From Alteromonas halophila (GTDB lineage: Bacteria; Pseudomonadota; Gammaproteobacteria; Enterobacterales; Alteromonadaceae), in assembly GCF_014651815.1 (NCBI RefSeq), contig NZ_BMXP01000003.1, positions 310,001-374,000 of the forward strand: a DNA stretch of 64,000 nt. The letters run 5' to 3'. The stretch's first letter is position 1, and the number at the start of each line of letters is the position of its first letter. This document shows, in pieces, positions 37,628 through 47,322 of this stretch. Made by a program: the position numbers and the translations under genes. Under the pieces are notes generated by a model that worked only from the letters and a program-made list of their open reading frames with translations, did no database searches and had not been told where the DNA came from.

Positions 37628-38971
37628 CTACTCAAATCGCTGTAATACCGTCCTGGCCTGAGAGGCATCGAAGTCCCGGTCGACTTTCAGATACACGGCT
37701 TGCTGGGCTGGGCTTAAGGTCACATCAAGCACACCGGGCACACCGCTTAGCTGGGTACGTATATCTGATAGCTGTGCCTGTTCAATACCGGCATGCATCA
37801 TTACCCGTTTTACCCGGCTGACTTCTTTTAATCCATATAACACAAACACCCACGCCAGCGTGGCGGCCGCGCCGACAAGGTAGGCGATTTCCGGGGTCCA
37901 GATATCCGTGACCAGCCCCGACAAGACACCACCGGTGAAGGCACCAAAAAACTGAAAGCTGGCATAGATGCCCATGGCCGTGCCTTTTTGTCCGGCCGGG
38001 GCAATGCTGGAGACCAGCGCCGGGAAGTTTGCCTCTAGGTAATTAAAGCCGGTGAAGAACAGCACAATAGCAACGGTCACCACCCACCAGTTATGATCCT
38101 GCATACCAAGCATGGCAAACGCCGCGCACAGCAGCCCCACCCCGGTCATCAGCAGGCTGCGCGGCGTGCGGCCGCGGGCGATGCCCATCATGATTACCAG
38201 GCCCACAATCGACACCGCCAGTACCGGCAGATACAACATCCAGTGGCTGTCCAGCGCCATGTCGAAATGCAGCAGTGTCACCGGCAGCTGCACAAACAAC
38301 AGCGTAATCATCATATGCAGGATCATTACGCTGACATTCAGCCGCCATAGCTGTGACGACAGCACCAGACGCTTAATCTGCCCTTTCTGCGGCAGGGTGT
38401 CACCGCTTGAGAGTATTTCTCCTGTGGGCACCAACCATATCACCATGGGAATACACAACAGCGCCAGCACGCCGGTGATCCAGAACACGCCTGGCAAGCC
38501 CCAGCTTTCAGCAATGAGCGGGCCCAGCAATACTGCCACGTAAAAGGAAAAACCAATGGCAATGCCAATGATCGCCAGCACTTTGGCACGCTGACTTTCA
38601 CGGCTGACATCGGTGGCCAGCGCCATGATCGCGCCCGCTATTGCACCGGCACCCTGCAGTACCCGACCTACAATCATCCACGCCATGGAATCGGCGGCTC
38701 CGGCAATAAAGCTGCCCAGCGCAAATACGCCTAAGCCCAGTACAATCACGGGTTTTCGGCCTATTTTGTCAGAGACCATCCCCATGGGTATTTGCAAGGC
38801 AGCCTGGGTGAGCCCATAACCGCCCACAGCCAGGCCCACCATTAACGGTGTATAGTCGGGGTATTCCATCGCAGCCACGGCCAGCACCGGCATCACCATA
38901 AACAGGCCGAGCATCCGAAGAACATAAACCAGGGCAAGCGTTAGCGCCGCGCGTACTTCCAGAGCGTTCAA
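37628..38971 (-). CDS. YajR-like MFS exporter with C-terminal YAM-like domain
   Basis: A 447-residue, 12-TM major facilitator protein. It has motif A SDKIGRKPVIVLGLG after TM2 and the antiporter-type motif RVLQGAGAIAGAIMALATD. After TM12, a soluble domain of about 65 residues follows (SGVPGVLDVTLSPAQQAVYLKVD), resembling the ferredoxin-like YAM domain of E. coli YajR (454 residues). Such proteins are proton-coupled drug/metabolite exporters with undefined substrate. A neighbouring MFS gene is common between ssb and uvrA in Alteromonas relatives as far as I recall. Confidence 0.85.
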   Translation of the reverse strand: MNALEVRAALTLALVYVLRMLGLFMVMPVLAVAAMEYPDYTPLMVGLAVGGYGLTQAALQIPMGMVSDKIGRKPVIVLGLGVFALGSFIAGAADSMAWMIVGRVLQGAGAIAGAIMALATDVSRESQRAKVLAIIGIAIGFSFYVAVLLGPLIAESWGLPGVFWITGVLALLCIPMVIWLVPTGEILSSGDTLPQKGQIKRLVLSSQLWRLNVSVMILHMMITLLFVQLPVTLLHFDMALDSHWMLYLPVLAVSIVGLVIMMGIARGRTPRSLLMTGVGLLCAAFAMLGMQDHNWWVVTVAIVLFFTGFNYLEANFPALVSSIAPAGQKGTAMGIYASFQFFGAFTGGVLSGLVTDIWTPEIAYLVGAAATLAWVFVLYGLKEVSRVKRVMMHAGIEQAQLSDIRTQLSGVPGVLDVTLSPAQQAVYLKVDRDFDASQARTVLQRFE

Positions 38972-39103
38972 AACTAGCAGTCACCTCGTCAAAATTCAGG
39001 CCGCGGATTGTAGCATATTTTAAATTGATGCCTACGCTGCAGAGATCTTCATACCGGGACGGATTTATCGTCGCGAACCGGCCGCGGTTTTACGCTACAC
39101 AGC

Positions 39104-40363
39104 TCAGCTTCGCTTCCTGAATTCCACCAACAGCACGGTAAACGCAATCAGAGCAAAGGTCACCCAGACTATCGGAGGTAACATTGAAGAGCTGATTTTA
39201 GCAATGTCGCCATCCAGTGAGGCCGGAATTAGAGAGGCAATCCCTGCGGATAAATTAAGGCCCATGAGCAGCTTGAGGAACTTCGCGTGCTTTTCCGTCC
39301 GCGAATCAATGTATAGCTTGGCGAGGTTAATATGCTCTTTAACTGCGTCTAAATGCTTGTAGGTCTGCGATATATGCCCCTCGAGTTTTATGGCATCGTT
39401 GATTGATTTCGAGAGAAACGTATAGTCGTCGTTTTTAAACGGTATACTCAGATTATTAAAATTGATCATCTCTCTGTTGCAGGTAAAGTAAAACGATTCA
39501 ATGTCCTTCGCCTGATGATTCAGCAGCGTGTAACTGTGGTTTTTATCATCAAGTGTTTCATTAATTTTATTGAGCCTGTGTTCGCACTGAAAAATCCATC
39601 CCTGACACTGAAAAAAACGGCTCAGCGAATCCGTATACAAATTTAAAAACGTAGCCTGTTTCTCTTCATCTCCTGTCAGAATCGTTTTCCAGGTCCCCAG
39701 CATAATGTGACCGTTATCAAGACTTACAGCCGTGCTTTTAAAGCCTTCATTGGTCAGTGAATGCCTGATATCTGTCGCATCAGGGTGACAGACATATAAT
39801 AGCCGTCCGTGTTGGTAGGGATAACAGTAACTATCAGACACAAAGTCTTTTAGCTGTTTTACTTTCAGCCTTAGTTTTTCTAACAATTCGCAATGATCGA
39901 GAATTGCAGGGACCTCTTCGTCCATGTCAGGTTGTGCGATTCTTTTCATTGCGTTTTTGTAATCCCCGGTCCGCTTGAGATAACGGGTGTAGGACAGGTT
40001 TATATAACATTGAAGGGCTTCGACGAGTTTTTCGATATCGACAGCTTCCGCGTCGTCAATATGGTAGCGATATTCAAAACAGGCGTTGCCACTCATCCTC
40101 ACTGACAGGTTTAGGGTTACCTCAACATCAACCCCCAGAACGGTGATGGTCTGACGGCCAACGGCGTAAACAAGCTTAGGGATATGGAGCGCTAAGTAGC
40201 TGAAATTATATGCCATGTACTCATACTGGTAGTGATGAGGCTGCCATTCAAAGCTCTGTCGCAATTGCGTATCAACACGCTCCACTGTGTCATCTGAAGG
40301 AGTGAAAACTCCCCCTAAATCATAAAAAATTGGGTTATAGATAGTGAGGAAGCTGGTTTTCAT
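39104..40363 (-). CDS. Unrecognised protein with two C-terminal TM segments
   Basis: A 419-residue protein with no family I recognise. The first two thirds are soluble, start MKTSFLTIYNPIFYDLGG, and contain many aromatic and Cys residues. From about residue 270 the sequence is helical and charged (RLNKINETLDDKNHSY, AIKLEGHISQTYKHLDAVKEHI). It ends with two TM helices around FLKLLMGLNLSAGIASLIP and IVWVTFALIAFTVLLV, then a basic tip FRKRS. A long helix followed by a paired C-terminal hairpin recalls CorA-type topology, but the CorA GMN motif is not intact. The ATG at 40363 is chosen over an open frame to 40453. The gene is lower in G+C than uvrA by eye. Confidence 0.7.
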   Translation of the reverse strand: MKTSFLTIYNPIFYDLGGVFTPSDDTVERVDTQLRQSFEWQPHHYQYEYMAYNFSYLALHIPKLVYAVGRQTITVLGVDVEVTLNLSVRMSGNACFEYRYHIDDAEAVDIEKLVEALQCYINLSYTRYLKRTGDYKNAMKRIAQPDMDEEVPAILDHCELLEKLRLKVKQLKDFVSDSYCYPYQHGRLLYVCHPDATDIRHSLTNEGFKSTAVSLDNGHIMLGTWKTILTGDEEKQATFLNLYTDSLSRFFQCQGWIFQCEHRLNKINETLDDKNHSYTLLNHQAKDIESFYFTCNREMINFNNLSIPFKNDDYTFLSKSINDAIKLEGHISQTYKHLDAVKEHINLAKLYIDSRTEKHAKFLKLLMGLNLSAGIASLIPASLDGDIAKISSSMLPPIVWVTFALIAFTVLLVEFRKRS

Positions 40364-40780
40364 TGAGTGTCCATGCTCGTTATTTTTATTGCATAAACTT
40401 AATGATATGCGAGAGCCCCCCTCCAGGGAAGATATGAATAAGGGTATTGCCACTCAGGTTCACAGCCACGAGTGTGCTAACAGCGGCTTTTTACAGGCCC
40501 TTCGGGCTAAATCAACGAAGACCAGTGCTTTGCCAACCTTACCTTTAGCACGATGATTTTTTAACAGAGGCCCGGTGATGTTCCTTCCTCCCCGGGCAAG
40601 CACACAGCCTTGCTGCAGGTGATCTGCTCTATTTTAGTTCAGTATAATTAGGGGAGGTACGCTTTATTTAACTTGTTTCTGCCATTGCGCCGTTATGGAG
40701 TATGAAGCGACATCTCTCGCTAAGTATTCAAGTGCCCACGCTCTGTGGCATACTGCTTCTTTTTTCTCGCACAGGCTTTC
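40364..40780. other. Divergent intergenic region before uvrA
   Basis: A 417-bp region with no supported gene. A TATAAT hexamer lies at 40643-40648, followed by GGGGAGG, but the -35 region is poor. No CTGT-N8-ACAG LexA box was found, although uvrA is usually SOS-controlled. The immediate uvrA upstream sequence has only a weak ribosome binding site. Confidence 0.45.
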
Positions 40781-43624
40781 ATGGATAAAATCGAAATTCG
40801 GGGTGCCCGCACCCACAATCTGAAAAACATCGATTTAACACTGCCACGTGACAAGTTGGTAGTGATCACCGGTTTATCCGGCTCGGGTAAGTCATCACTG
40901 GCGTTTGACACACTCTACGCCGAAGGCCAGCGACGCTACGTCGAGTCGCTGTCTGCGTATGCGCGTCAATTCCTGTCCATGATGGAAAAGCCGGATGTGG
41001 ATCATATTGAGGGGCTGTCACCGGCTATCTCGATTGAGCAGAAGTCTACGTCACATAACCCGCGCTCGACCGTTGGTACCATCACCGAAATTTACGATTA
41101 CCTGCGCCTGCTGTTTGCCCGCGTCGGTACGCCGCGCTGCCCGGACCATGATGTGCCGCTGGATGCCCAGACCGTAAGCCAGATGGTCGACAAGGTGCTG
41201 GCCATGCCAGAAGGCAGCAAACTCATGCTGTTAGCGCCAATTATTAAAGAGCGCAAAGGTGAGCACGTTAAAGTGCTGCAACAACTCTCTGCACAGGGTT
41301 TTATTCGCGCACGCATCGACGGCGAGGTCTGCGACCTCTCTGATCCACCGCCACTCGACCTGCACAAGAAGCACACCATCGAGGTTGTGGTCGACCGCTT
41401 TAAGGTCCGTGATGACATGGCGCTGCGCCTGTCCGAATCGTTTGAAACGGCCTTAAGTCTGGCCGGGGGCAATGCACTGATCGCCGATATGGATGACGCG
41501 GATGCCGAAGAAACGGTATTTTCCGCAAACTTTGCCTGTCCGCACTGTGGATACAGCTTAAGTGAATTAGAGCCCCGCCTGTTTTCGTTCAATAACCCGG
41601 CGGGCGCCTGCCCGACCTGTGACGGTCTGGGTACGCGGCAGTTTTTCGACCCTTCACGGGTGGTGGGTAATGACGAGTTAAGTTTGTCCGGCGGCGCGGT
41701 GCGCGGCTGGGATAAACGCAGCTATTATTACTTTCAGATGCTACAGGCCGTTGCCGATGAATATGGCTTTGATTTAAATGCGCCATTTGGCAGCCTGGAC
41801 GATAAGCACAAACAGGTGGTGCTGCATGGCTCCCGGGGTAAATCGCTGACGTTTAAATACATCAACGAGCGCGGCGACATCATGGAGCGCAAGCATCCGT
41901 TTGAGGGCATCATCCCCAATATGGAGCGCCGCTACCGGGAAACCGAAAGCAACGCCGTGCGCGAAGAGCTGGCCAAATATTTAAGCCAGCAGCCCTGTAG
42001 CAGCTGTGGCGGTACCCGCCTGCGCTCGGAAGCGCGTAATGTGTTTATTGGTGAAACCAACCTGCCCGCCATTACCACCATGTCCATCGCCGGTGCCTTC
42101 GACTTTTTCGATACACTGGAGCTGAGCGGTCAGCGCGGCCAGATTGCTGACAAGATATTAAAAGAAATTCTCGATCGCCTGCGCTTTCTGGTGAATGTGG
42201 GCCTTAACTACCTGAACCTGTCGCGTAGTGCCGATACCCTTTCCGGTGGCGAGGCCCAGCGGATCCGTCTGGCCAGTCAGATTGGTGCTGGCCTGGTTGG
42301 TGTGATGTATGTTCTGGATGAGCCGTCTATCGGGCTTCACCAGCGCGACAACGAGCGCCTGCTTAACACCCTTACTCACCTGCGCGATTTGGGCAACACC
42401 GTGCTGGTAGTCGAACACGATGAAGATGCCATTCGCGAGGCCGATTATATTGTGGATATTGGTCCCGGCGCGGGCGTGCACGGCGGTGAGATCATCGCCG
42501 AAGGCAGCCTGGATGATATACTAGGGTGTGAGCGCTCACTCACCGGGCAGTATCTGTCAGGAAAGGAAAATATAGAACTGCCTGCCACCCGGCTTGATGC
42601 AAAAGATGACAAGTGGCTGGTACTGGAAGGTGCTTCGGGCAACAACCTGAAAGACGTGACACTGAATATCCCGGTGGGCGTAATGACCTGTGTGACCGGG
42701 GTGTCCGGTTCCGGTAAGTCAACGCTCATCAATGATACCTTCTATAAAATTGCGCACATTGAGCTTAACAAGGCGACCACCGCCGAGCCTGCGCCATACA
42801 CTGCCATGCAGGGCCTTGAGCATCTGGATAAAGTGGTGGATATTGACCAAAGCCCGATTGGCCGTACACCGCGCTCGAACCCGGCAACCTACGCGGGCAT
42901 CTTCACGCCAATTCGCGAATTATTTGCTGGCACCCAGGAAGCGCGCAGCCGCGGCTACAAGCCAGGCCGTTTCAGCTTTAATGTGAAAGGCGGGCGTTGT
43001 GAAGCCTGTCAGGGTGACGGCGTGATTAAAGTAGAAATGCACTTCCTGCCGGATATTCACGTGCCCTGTGATATCTGTAGAGGGAAGCGGTACAACCGCG
43101 AAACCCTGGAAGTGAAATATAAGGATCACAGTATTCACGAGGTGCTGGAGATGACCGTTGAAGAAGCTCGCAGCTTTTTCGACCCAATTCCGGCCATTGC
43201 CCGCAAACTCCAGACCCTGATGGACGTGGGTCTGTCCTACATTCGACTGGGTCAGGCTGCAACAACCCTGTCAGGCGGTGAAGCACAGCGCGTTAAACTG
43301 GCCCGCGAGTTATCCAAGCGCGACACCGGCCAGACCCTGTATATTCTGGATGAGCCGACTACCGGTCTGCACTTCCATGACATCAAACAACTGCTGGCGG
43401 TGCTGCATAAGCTGCGCGACCATGGCAACACCGTGGTGGTGATTGAGCATAATCTGGATGTGATAAAAACCGCAGACTGGATTGTCGATTTAGGGCCTGA
43501 AGGCGGGGCCGGTGGCGGTGAGATCATTGCTGAAGGAACACCGGAAACCGTCGCCGATACTGAGGCGTCGCATACCGGGCACTTCCTGAAACCTATGCTG
43601 GAGCGTCAGCGCCAGCAATCGTAG
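40781..43624 (+). CDS. uvrA: Excinuclease ABC subunit UvrA
   Basis: The 947-residue nucleotide-excision-repair ATPase has two ABC modules (Walker [20 protein letters not shown] and [16 protein letters not shown]). The signatures are [16 protein letters not shown] and [15 protein letters not shown]. Zinc-binding Cys pairs include [20 protein letters not shown], a CxxC in CPTCDG, and CEACQGDG with CDICRG. It finds bulky lesions and loads UvrB. E. coli UvrA is 940 residues. The frame is open from 40745, but [16 protein letters not shown] at 40781 is the family start. Confidence 0.98.
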   Translation: MDKIEIRGARTHNLKNIDLTLPRDKLVVITGLSGSGKSSLAFDTLYAEGQRRYVESLSAYARQFLSMMEKPDVDHIEGLSPAISIEQKSTSHNPRSTVGTITEIYDYLRLLFARVGTPRCPDHDVPLDAQTVSQMVDKVLAMPEGSKLMLLAPIIKERKGEHVKVLQQLSAQGFIRARIDGEVCDLSDPPPLDLHKKHTIEVVVDRFKVRDDMALRLSESFETALSLAGGNALIADMDDADAEETVFSANFACPHCGYSLSELEPRLFSFNNPAGACPTCDGLGTRQFFDPSRVVGNDELSLSGGAVRGWDKRSYYYFQMLQAVADEYGFDLNAPFGSLDDKHKQVVLHGSRGKSLTFKYINERGDIMERKHPFEGIIPNMERRYRETESNAVREELAKYLSQQPCSSCGGTRLRSEARNVFIGETNLPAITTMSIAGAFDFFDTLELSGQRGQIADKILKEILDRLRFLVNVGLNYLNLSRSADTLSGGEAQRIRLASQIGAGLVGVMYVLDEPSIGLHQRDNERLLNTLTHLRDLGNTVLVVEHDEDAIREADYIVDIGPGAGVHGGEIIAEGSLDDILGCERSLTGQYLSGKENIELPATRLDAKDDKWLVLEGASGNNLKDVTLNIPVGVMTCVTGVSGSGKSTLINDTFYKIAHIELNKATTAEPAPYTAMQGLEHLDKVVDIDQSPIGRTPRSNPATYAGIFTPIRELFAGTQEARSRGYKPGRFSFNVKGGRCEACQGDGVIKVEMHFLPDIHVPCDICRGKRYNRETLEVKYKDHSIHEVLEMTVEEARSFFDPIPAIARKLQTLMDVGLSYIRLGQAATTLSGGEAQRVKLARELSKRDTGQTLYILDEPTTGLHFHDIKQLLAVLHKLRDHGNTVVVIEHNLDVIKTADWIVDLGPEGGAGGGEIIAEGTPETVADTEASHTGHFLKPMLERQRQQS

Positions 43625-43633
43625 CACTTAATT

Positions 43634-43661
43634 ACCAGGTACCTGCGTGCAGGTGCCTGGT
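43634..43661 (+). terminator. Hairpin after uvrA
   Basis: ACCAGGTACCTG (43634-43645) pairs with CAGGTGCCTGGT (43650-43661), with one T-G position and a 4-nt loop, 10 nt after the uvrA stop. No T-run follows, so it may stabilise the mRNA end rather than act as a full intrinsic terminator. Confidence 0.5.
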
Positions 43662-43716
43662 CACAAAACTAATGCTACAGTGTATTTTTCTAAGACTATC
43701 ACAATAAGAGGATCGT

Positions 43717-44139
43717 ATGACGACCCCAACCCCGATGGAAGCCACGTTTGATGTGCGCTTTTATGAGACTGATGCGCTGGCACACGTCAGTAACACCGTG
43801 CTGGTAGGCTGGTTCGAGTCTGCCCGTGAGCCAATTTTTCGCATGTTCTCCCCTACGCTCGATTTACAGAACTGGCCGCTGATCGTAGCCAGCTATAAAG
43901 TGGATCTGCTGGCGCAGATTTTTTACGGCAAGGCCGTGACGACCAAAACCTACATCTCGCGTATTGGCAAAAGCTCCTTTGATGCATACCAGGAGCTGTG
44001 GCAAAACGATACGCTGTGCGCCACCGGCGTCACCACTATGGTCCACTTCGATTATAAATCACAGCGCTCAGTGCCCATTTCTGACGATGTCAGAGCCATC
44101 ATGGAATCGCATTTTAAGGAGCTGAATGTCGATGGATAA
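43717..44139 (+). CDS. Hotdog-fold acyl-CoA thioesterase (4HBT/YbgC-like)
   Basis: A 140-residue hotdog protein with the catalytic Asp region FYETDALAHVSNTVLVGWFE, followed by EPIF and a C-terminal helix. 4HBT-like enzymes cut acyl-CoA or acyl-ACP thioesters; the substrate is not fixed by sequence. It overlaps the 2OG-oxygenase gene by 14 nt, so the two are translated together. It follows uvrA by about 90 bp on the same strand. Confidence 0.87.
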   Translation: MTTPTPMEATFDVRFYETDALAHVSNTVLVGWFESAREPIFRMFSPTLDLQNWPLIVASYKVDLLAQIFYGKAVTTKTYISRIGKSSFDAYQELWQNDTLCATGVTTMVHFDYKSQRSVPISDDVRAIMESHFKELNVDG

Positions 44140-44842
44140 GCCGACCGACTTTATCGCTGTTGTCGATGACGTACTCAGCCCGGAATTATGCAGTGATATC
44201 ATTACCACCTTTGATAGCAGCCCAAACCAGGAGCCCGGACGCACCGGTGGTGGCGTGGATACGTCGCGAAAGCTGAGCACGGATATCTCGTTCAGCGAGA
44301 AGCCTGAGTTTCAGACGCAGTTTCAGCAGGTGATGCAGAAAACCGGTGAACAACTGGTTCGCTATATTGAAGAGCATTACTTTGCCCTGATTGGCCCCAT
44401 CGGGCTCACGGTGCGCCACCCAAAAAGTGGTGAGCCGGTCAAACTCACCCAGGATAACTTTGAAGAGGTGGGTAAGCCGAACCTGCCGAACCTGGTGAAC
44501 TATCTGTTCCGCGTCGGTCAGGTTAATGCCCAGCGCTACACCGCCGGTGAAGGCGGCTATCCGTACTGGCACTCTGAAGTGTACCCACAGCTACAGCACA
44601 ACGAAGCCCTGCACCGTCTGCTGCTGTTTATGTTCTACCTGAACGATGTGGACGACGGCGGCGAGACTGACTTCTATTATCAGGGCCGTAGTGTTAAACC
44701 CAAAACCGGGCGAATGGTCATTGCGCCGGCGTATTTCACCCACACCCACCGTGGCAATATGCCCAAAAGCAATGACAAGTACATTCTGACTTCGTGGCTG
44801 CTGTTTAACCGCGCCGAGAGTATTTATACCCCGGCACAGTAG
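44126..44842 (+). CDS. 2-oxoglutarate/Fe(II)-dependent oxygenase family protein
   Basis: A 238-residue protein of the prolyl 4-hydroxylase-like family. The jelly-roll region has the probable iron-binding motif in YPYWHSEVYP (His-x-Glu rather than the common His-x-Asp), RLLLFMFYLND, and a second His in FTHTHRGN ahead of a probable 2OG-binding segment. It starts inside the thioesterase gene (14-nt overlap). The substrate is unknown: protein, lipid or small metabolite. A perfect hairpin spans its stop codon. Confidence 0.8.
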   Translation: MSMDKPTDFIAVVDDVLSPELCSDIITTFDSSPNQEPGRTGGGVDTSRKLSTDISFSEKPEFQTQFQQVMQKTGEQLVRYIEEHYFALIGPIGLTVRHPKSGEPVKLTQDNFEEVGKPNLPNLVNYLFRVGQVNAQRYTAGEGGYPYWHSEVYPQLQHNEALHRLLLFMFYLNDVDDGGETDFYYQGRSVKPKTGRMVIAPAYFTHTHRGNMPKSNDKYILTSWLLFNRAESIYTPAQ

Positions 44843-44860
44843 CGTCTGATGACGCTACTG
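44837..44860. terminator. Perfect hairpin at the end of the oxygenase gene
   Basis: CAGTAGCGTC (44837-44846) and GACGCTACTG (44851-44860) form a 10-bp perfect stem around TGAT, and the stem includes the TAG stop codon (44840-44842). It lies between two converging genes. No T-run follows on either strand. Confidence 0.5.
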
Positions 44861-44871
44861 AAAGGTATTCC

Positions 44872-45348
44872 CTAGAAAGGCGCGACGTTCTCACCGGTCA
44901 GGCGATAGCCCACCGAGGCAATATCGCCGGACCAGCCTTCGGTGGATAAGGTACCGGTGACCCAGATAGCATCTGACAGGTTGGAAATCGCGATCCCTTC
45001 CTCAAATTTTACATACACAATCTGATTGGACGGCGGCGGTGGCACGTGAATGCAGGCGCCAAAGTAGGGCACCAGTAAAAATTCCGTGGTGCTGTTTACG
45101 GTGCCTTCCAGCGGCACTACGAAGCCCGGAATTTTAACCCGCATACCGTCGTATTTATCAACGACCGGCGCATTCGGCTGCACCTGCGCCATACGGTTCT
45201 CATGGCCCACCGCATTCGGTGACAGTTCATTAAAACCTTCCGGTACCAGGTCTTCCCAGTACACTTCTTTCGGCTCAGCCGCGTTGACATTCAATGTCAG
45301 CAATAAGCTGAACACAGTGAAGAGGTAAGTAACAACTCTGACGTTCAT
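44872..45348 (-). CDS. Exported DUF3299 protein
   Basis: A 158-residue protein with a signal peptide (about 1-23, cut after NVNA). The DUF3299 domain has YWEDLVPEGF, GMRVKIPGFVVPLE and LLVPYFGACIHVPPPPSNQ. The fold recalls small periplasmic beta-barrels; relatives often sit beside ABC exporters (FtsX-like). The function is unknown. It is leftward, downstream of ppa, but a strong terminator separates them. RBS AGAGAG precedes the start. Confidence 0.85.
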   Translation of the reverse strand: MNVRVVTYLFTVFSLLLTLNVNAAEPKEVYWEDLVPEGFNELSPNAVGHENRMAQVQPNAPVVDKYDGMRVKIPGFVVPLEGTVNSTTEFLLVPYFGACIHVPPPPSNQIVYVKFEEGIAISNLSDAIWVTGTLSTEGWSGDIASVGYRLTGENVAPF

Positions 45349-45374
45349 GGGTCTCTCTTTATGCCTTAAAACAA

Positions 45375-45400
45375 AAAAGGGTTCGTCTCCGAACCCTTTT
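45375..45400 (-). terminator. Intrinsic terminator between ppa and the DUF3299 gene
   Basis: AAAAGGGTTCG (45375-45385) and CGAACCCTTTT (45390-45400) form a perfect 11-bp stem with a 4-nt loop. It ends in an A/T tract that gives a T-run on either strand. Confidence 0.9.
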
Positions 45401-45425
45401 AACTACGTGTCAGACGCAGGTTCGA

Positions 45426-45959
45426 TTACTCGCCCTGCTCATAGCGTTTGACGCTGGCAACGATTTCTTCTTTTGCTTCAGCGGCATCGCTCCAGCCGTC
45501 AATTTTCACCCATTTACCCGGCTCAAGATCTTTATAGTGCTCAAAGAAGTGCTCAATTTGCTTAAGCAACAGCTCTGGCGCATCATTCACGTTCTTCACA
45601 TCACGGTAGATGGTCGACAGCTTATCTTTAGGCACGGCCAGCACCTTGGCATCTTTACCAGACTCATCGGTCATGTTCAGCACACCAATTGGGCGGCACT
45701 CGATAACCGAGCCAGCCAGCAGTGGGAACGGGGTGATAACCAGCACATCAACCGGATCGCCGTCTTCAGACAGCGTATTCGGTACGTAGCCATAGTTAGT
45801 CGGGTAATGCATGCAGGTCGCCATAAAGCGGTCGACAAACATGGCACCGGAGTCTTTGTCTACTTCGTACTTTACCGGATCGGCGTGGGCCGGGATTTCA
45901 ATGATGACGTTTACTTCATCTGGCAGGTTTTTCCCTGCCGGAACCATATTCAGGCTCAT
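45426..45959 (-). CDS. ppa: Inorganic pyrophosphatase
   Basis: The 177-residue family I pyrophosphatase is one residue longer than E. coli PpA. The metal-binding motif [12 protein letters not shown] shows Asp66, Asp68 and Asp71. [20 protein letters not shown] and [16 protein letters not shown] also match. It removes pyrophosphate made by biosynthesis and so drives those reactions. It is followed by a strong terminator, so it is probably its own transcript. fbp lies about 100 bp upstream in the same direction. Confidence 0.98.
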   Translation of the reverse strand: MSLNMVPAGKNLPDEVNVIIEIPAHADPVKYEVDKDSGAMFVDRFMATCMHYPTNYGYVPNTLSEDGDPVDVLVITPFPLLAGSVIECRPIGVLNMTDESGKDAKVLAVPKDKLSTIYRDVKNVNDAPELLLKQIEHFFEHYKDLEPGKWVKIDGWSDAAEAKEEIVASVKRYEQGE

Positions 45960-46056
45960 GAATTTGTCCTTATTTAGTCATAGTCAAAAAATGATGGCGC
46001 TAAGTATACGGTGCACACGCCAAAATAAAAATGCCTTACGACACAAGTCGTACAGC

Positions 46057-47046
46057 TTACGCCCGATTTTCTTTATCCCGCTCGTAATAACCAAGACAGG
46101 TTGACACTTCGTCTTTCGAGCCCAGTAGCACTGGCACCCGCTGGTGAATTTCCTTGGGCATCACATCCAGGATCCGGCCCTCACCGGTATCAGCCAGTCC
46201 GCCTGCCTGCTCCATCAGAAAGGCCATAGGATTGGCCTCGTACAACAAGCGCAGTTTGCCGGGTTTGGAGGGGTTACGTTTATCGAAGGGGTACATGAAA
46301 ATACCGCCACGACACAGCACCCGGTGAATATCGCCGACCATAGCTGCAACCCAGCGCATATTGTAATCTTTCTCACGCGGACCTTCAGTTCCGGCCAGCA
46401 AGTCGCCCACGTAATCTTTAACCGGGGCTTCCCAGTGACGCTGATTAGACGCATTGATTGCAAACTCAGCGGTTTCTTCGGGTACTTTCACATTCGGGTG
46501 TGTGAGCAGGAAACCACCGTGGGTTTTGTCCAGAGTATAGATATGCGTACCGCGCCCCGTGGTCAGCGCCAGCATGGTCGATGGGCCATATAACACATAG
46601 CCGGCCGCAACCATCTGATTGCCGGGTTGCAGAAACGCAGCCGGATCGTCCGGCTCCATCCACTGCGGCGCATGAGTAATTGAGAAGATCGTACCAATCA
46701 GGCTGTTAATTTCGGTATTTGACGAGCCGTCCAGCGGATCAAAGCTCACCAGATACTTCCCTTCCGGGTTACAGGGCACCACATCGTCCTCTTCTTCGGA
46801 AGAAATGGCCTTAACATAGCCAGACTCGCGCAGGGTGTCCTTGAGGATCTGATTGGAAATCACATCCAGCTTTTTTTGTGTCTCGCCTTGTACGTTCTCA
46901 CTCAGGGTAGAGCCAAGCACGCCGGCCAGAGCACCCTGACTGACACGGAATGAGATTTCTTTACAGCCAGCAAGCAAGGTGCGCAACAGCAGAATAAGTT
47001 CCAGTGGTGCGCCATCATTTTGCAGCTGAGAGTTTAATCGTTTCAT
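46057..47046 (-). CDS. fbp: Fructose-1,6-bisphosphatase, class I
   Basis: A 329-residue gluconeogenic enzyme. SSEEED (about 82-87) and DPLDGSSN (103-110) form the metal and catalytic site; [20 protein letters not shown] and [17 protein letters not shown] are typical of class I. The length is close to E. coli Fbp (332). The frame extends to 47106, but the ATG at 47046 gives the usual MKRLNSQL start. It faces mpl across about 276 bp of shared upstream DNA, where both promoters should lie. Confidence 0.97.
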   Translation of the reverse strand: MKRLNSQLQNDGAPLELILLLRTLLAGCKEISFRVSQGALAGVLGSTLSENVQGETQKKLDVISNQILKDTLRESGYVKAISSEEEDDVVPCNPEGKYLVSFDPLDGSSNTEINSLIGTIFSITHAPQWMEPDDPAAFLQPGNQMVAAGYVLYGPSTMLALTTGRGTHIYTLDKTHGGFLLTHPNVKVPEETAEFAINASNQRHWEAPVKDYVGDLLAGTEGPREKDYNMRWVAAMVGDIHRVLCRGGIFMYPFDKRNPSKPGKLRLLYEANPMAFLMEQAGGLADTGEGRILDVMPKEIHQRVPVLLGSKDEVSTCLGYYERDKENRA

Positions 47047-47322
47047 GTAAACGTACGCCTTCTTTGGTTTTGTAGGGTATGGATTGCGTAACCTGCATCT
47101 GGACACAGGCTGTGTTGCTTATTACTTACTTTTTACTTCTTATTTCTTATTATTGTTCGCAATTTGCTGTTTTGCAGGTCAATTGTAACCATGAACGGGG
47201 GGAAGTGAAATGAGTTATTCGAACATCGGACCGGTTCTGGTAGAGTAACCGCCCTGAATTTAAAAGCACACTGGCGCCGGATACGCGAATAATCACGCCG
47301 GTATTAAGACAGAGAGTTTGTC

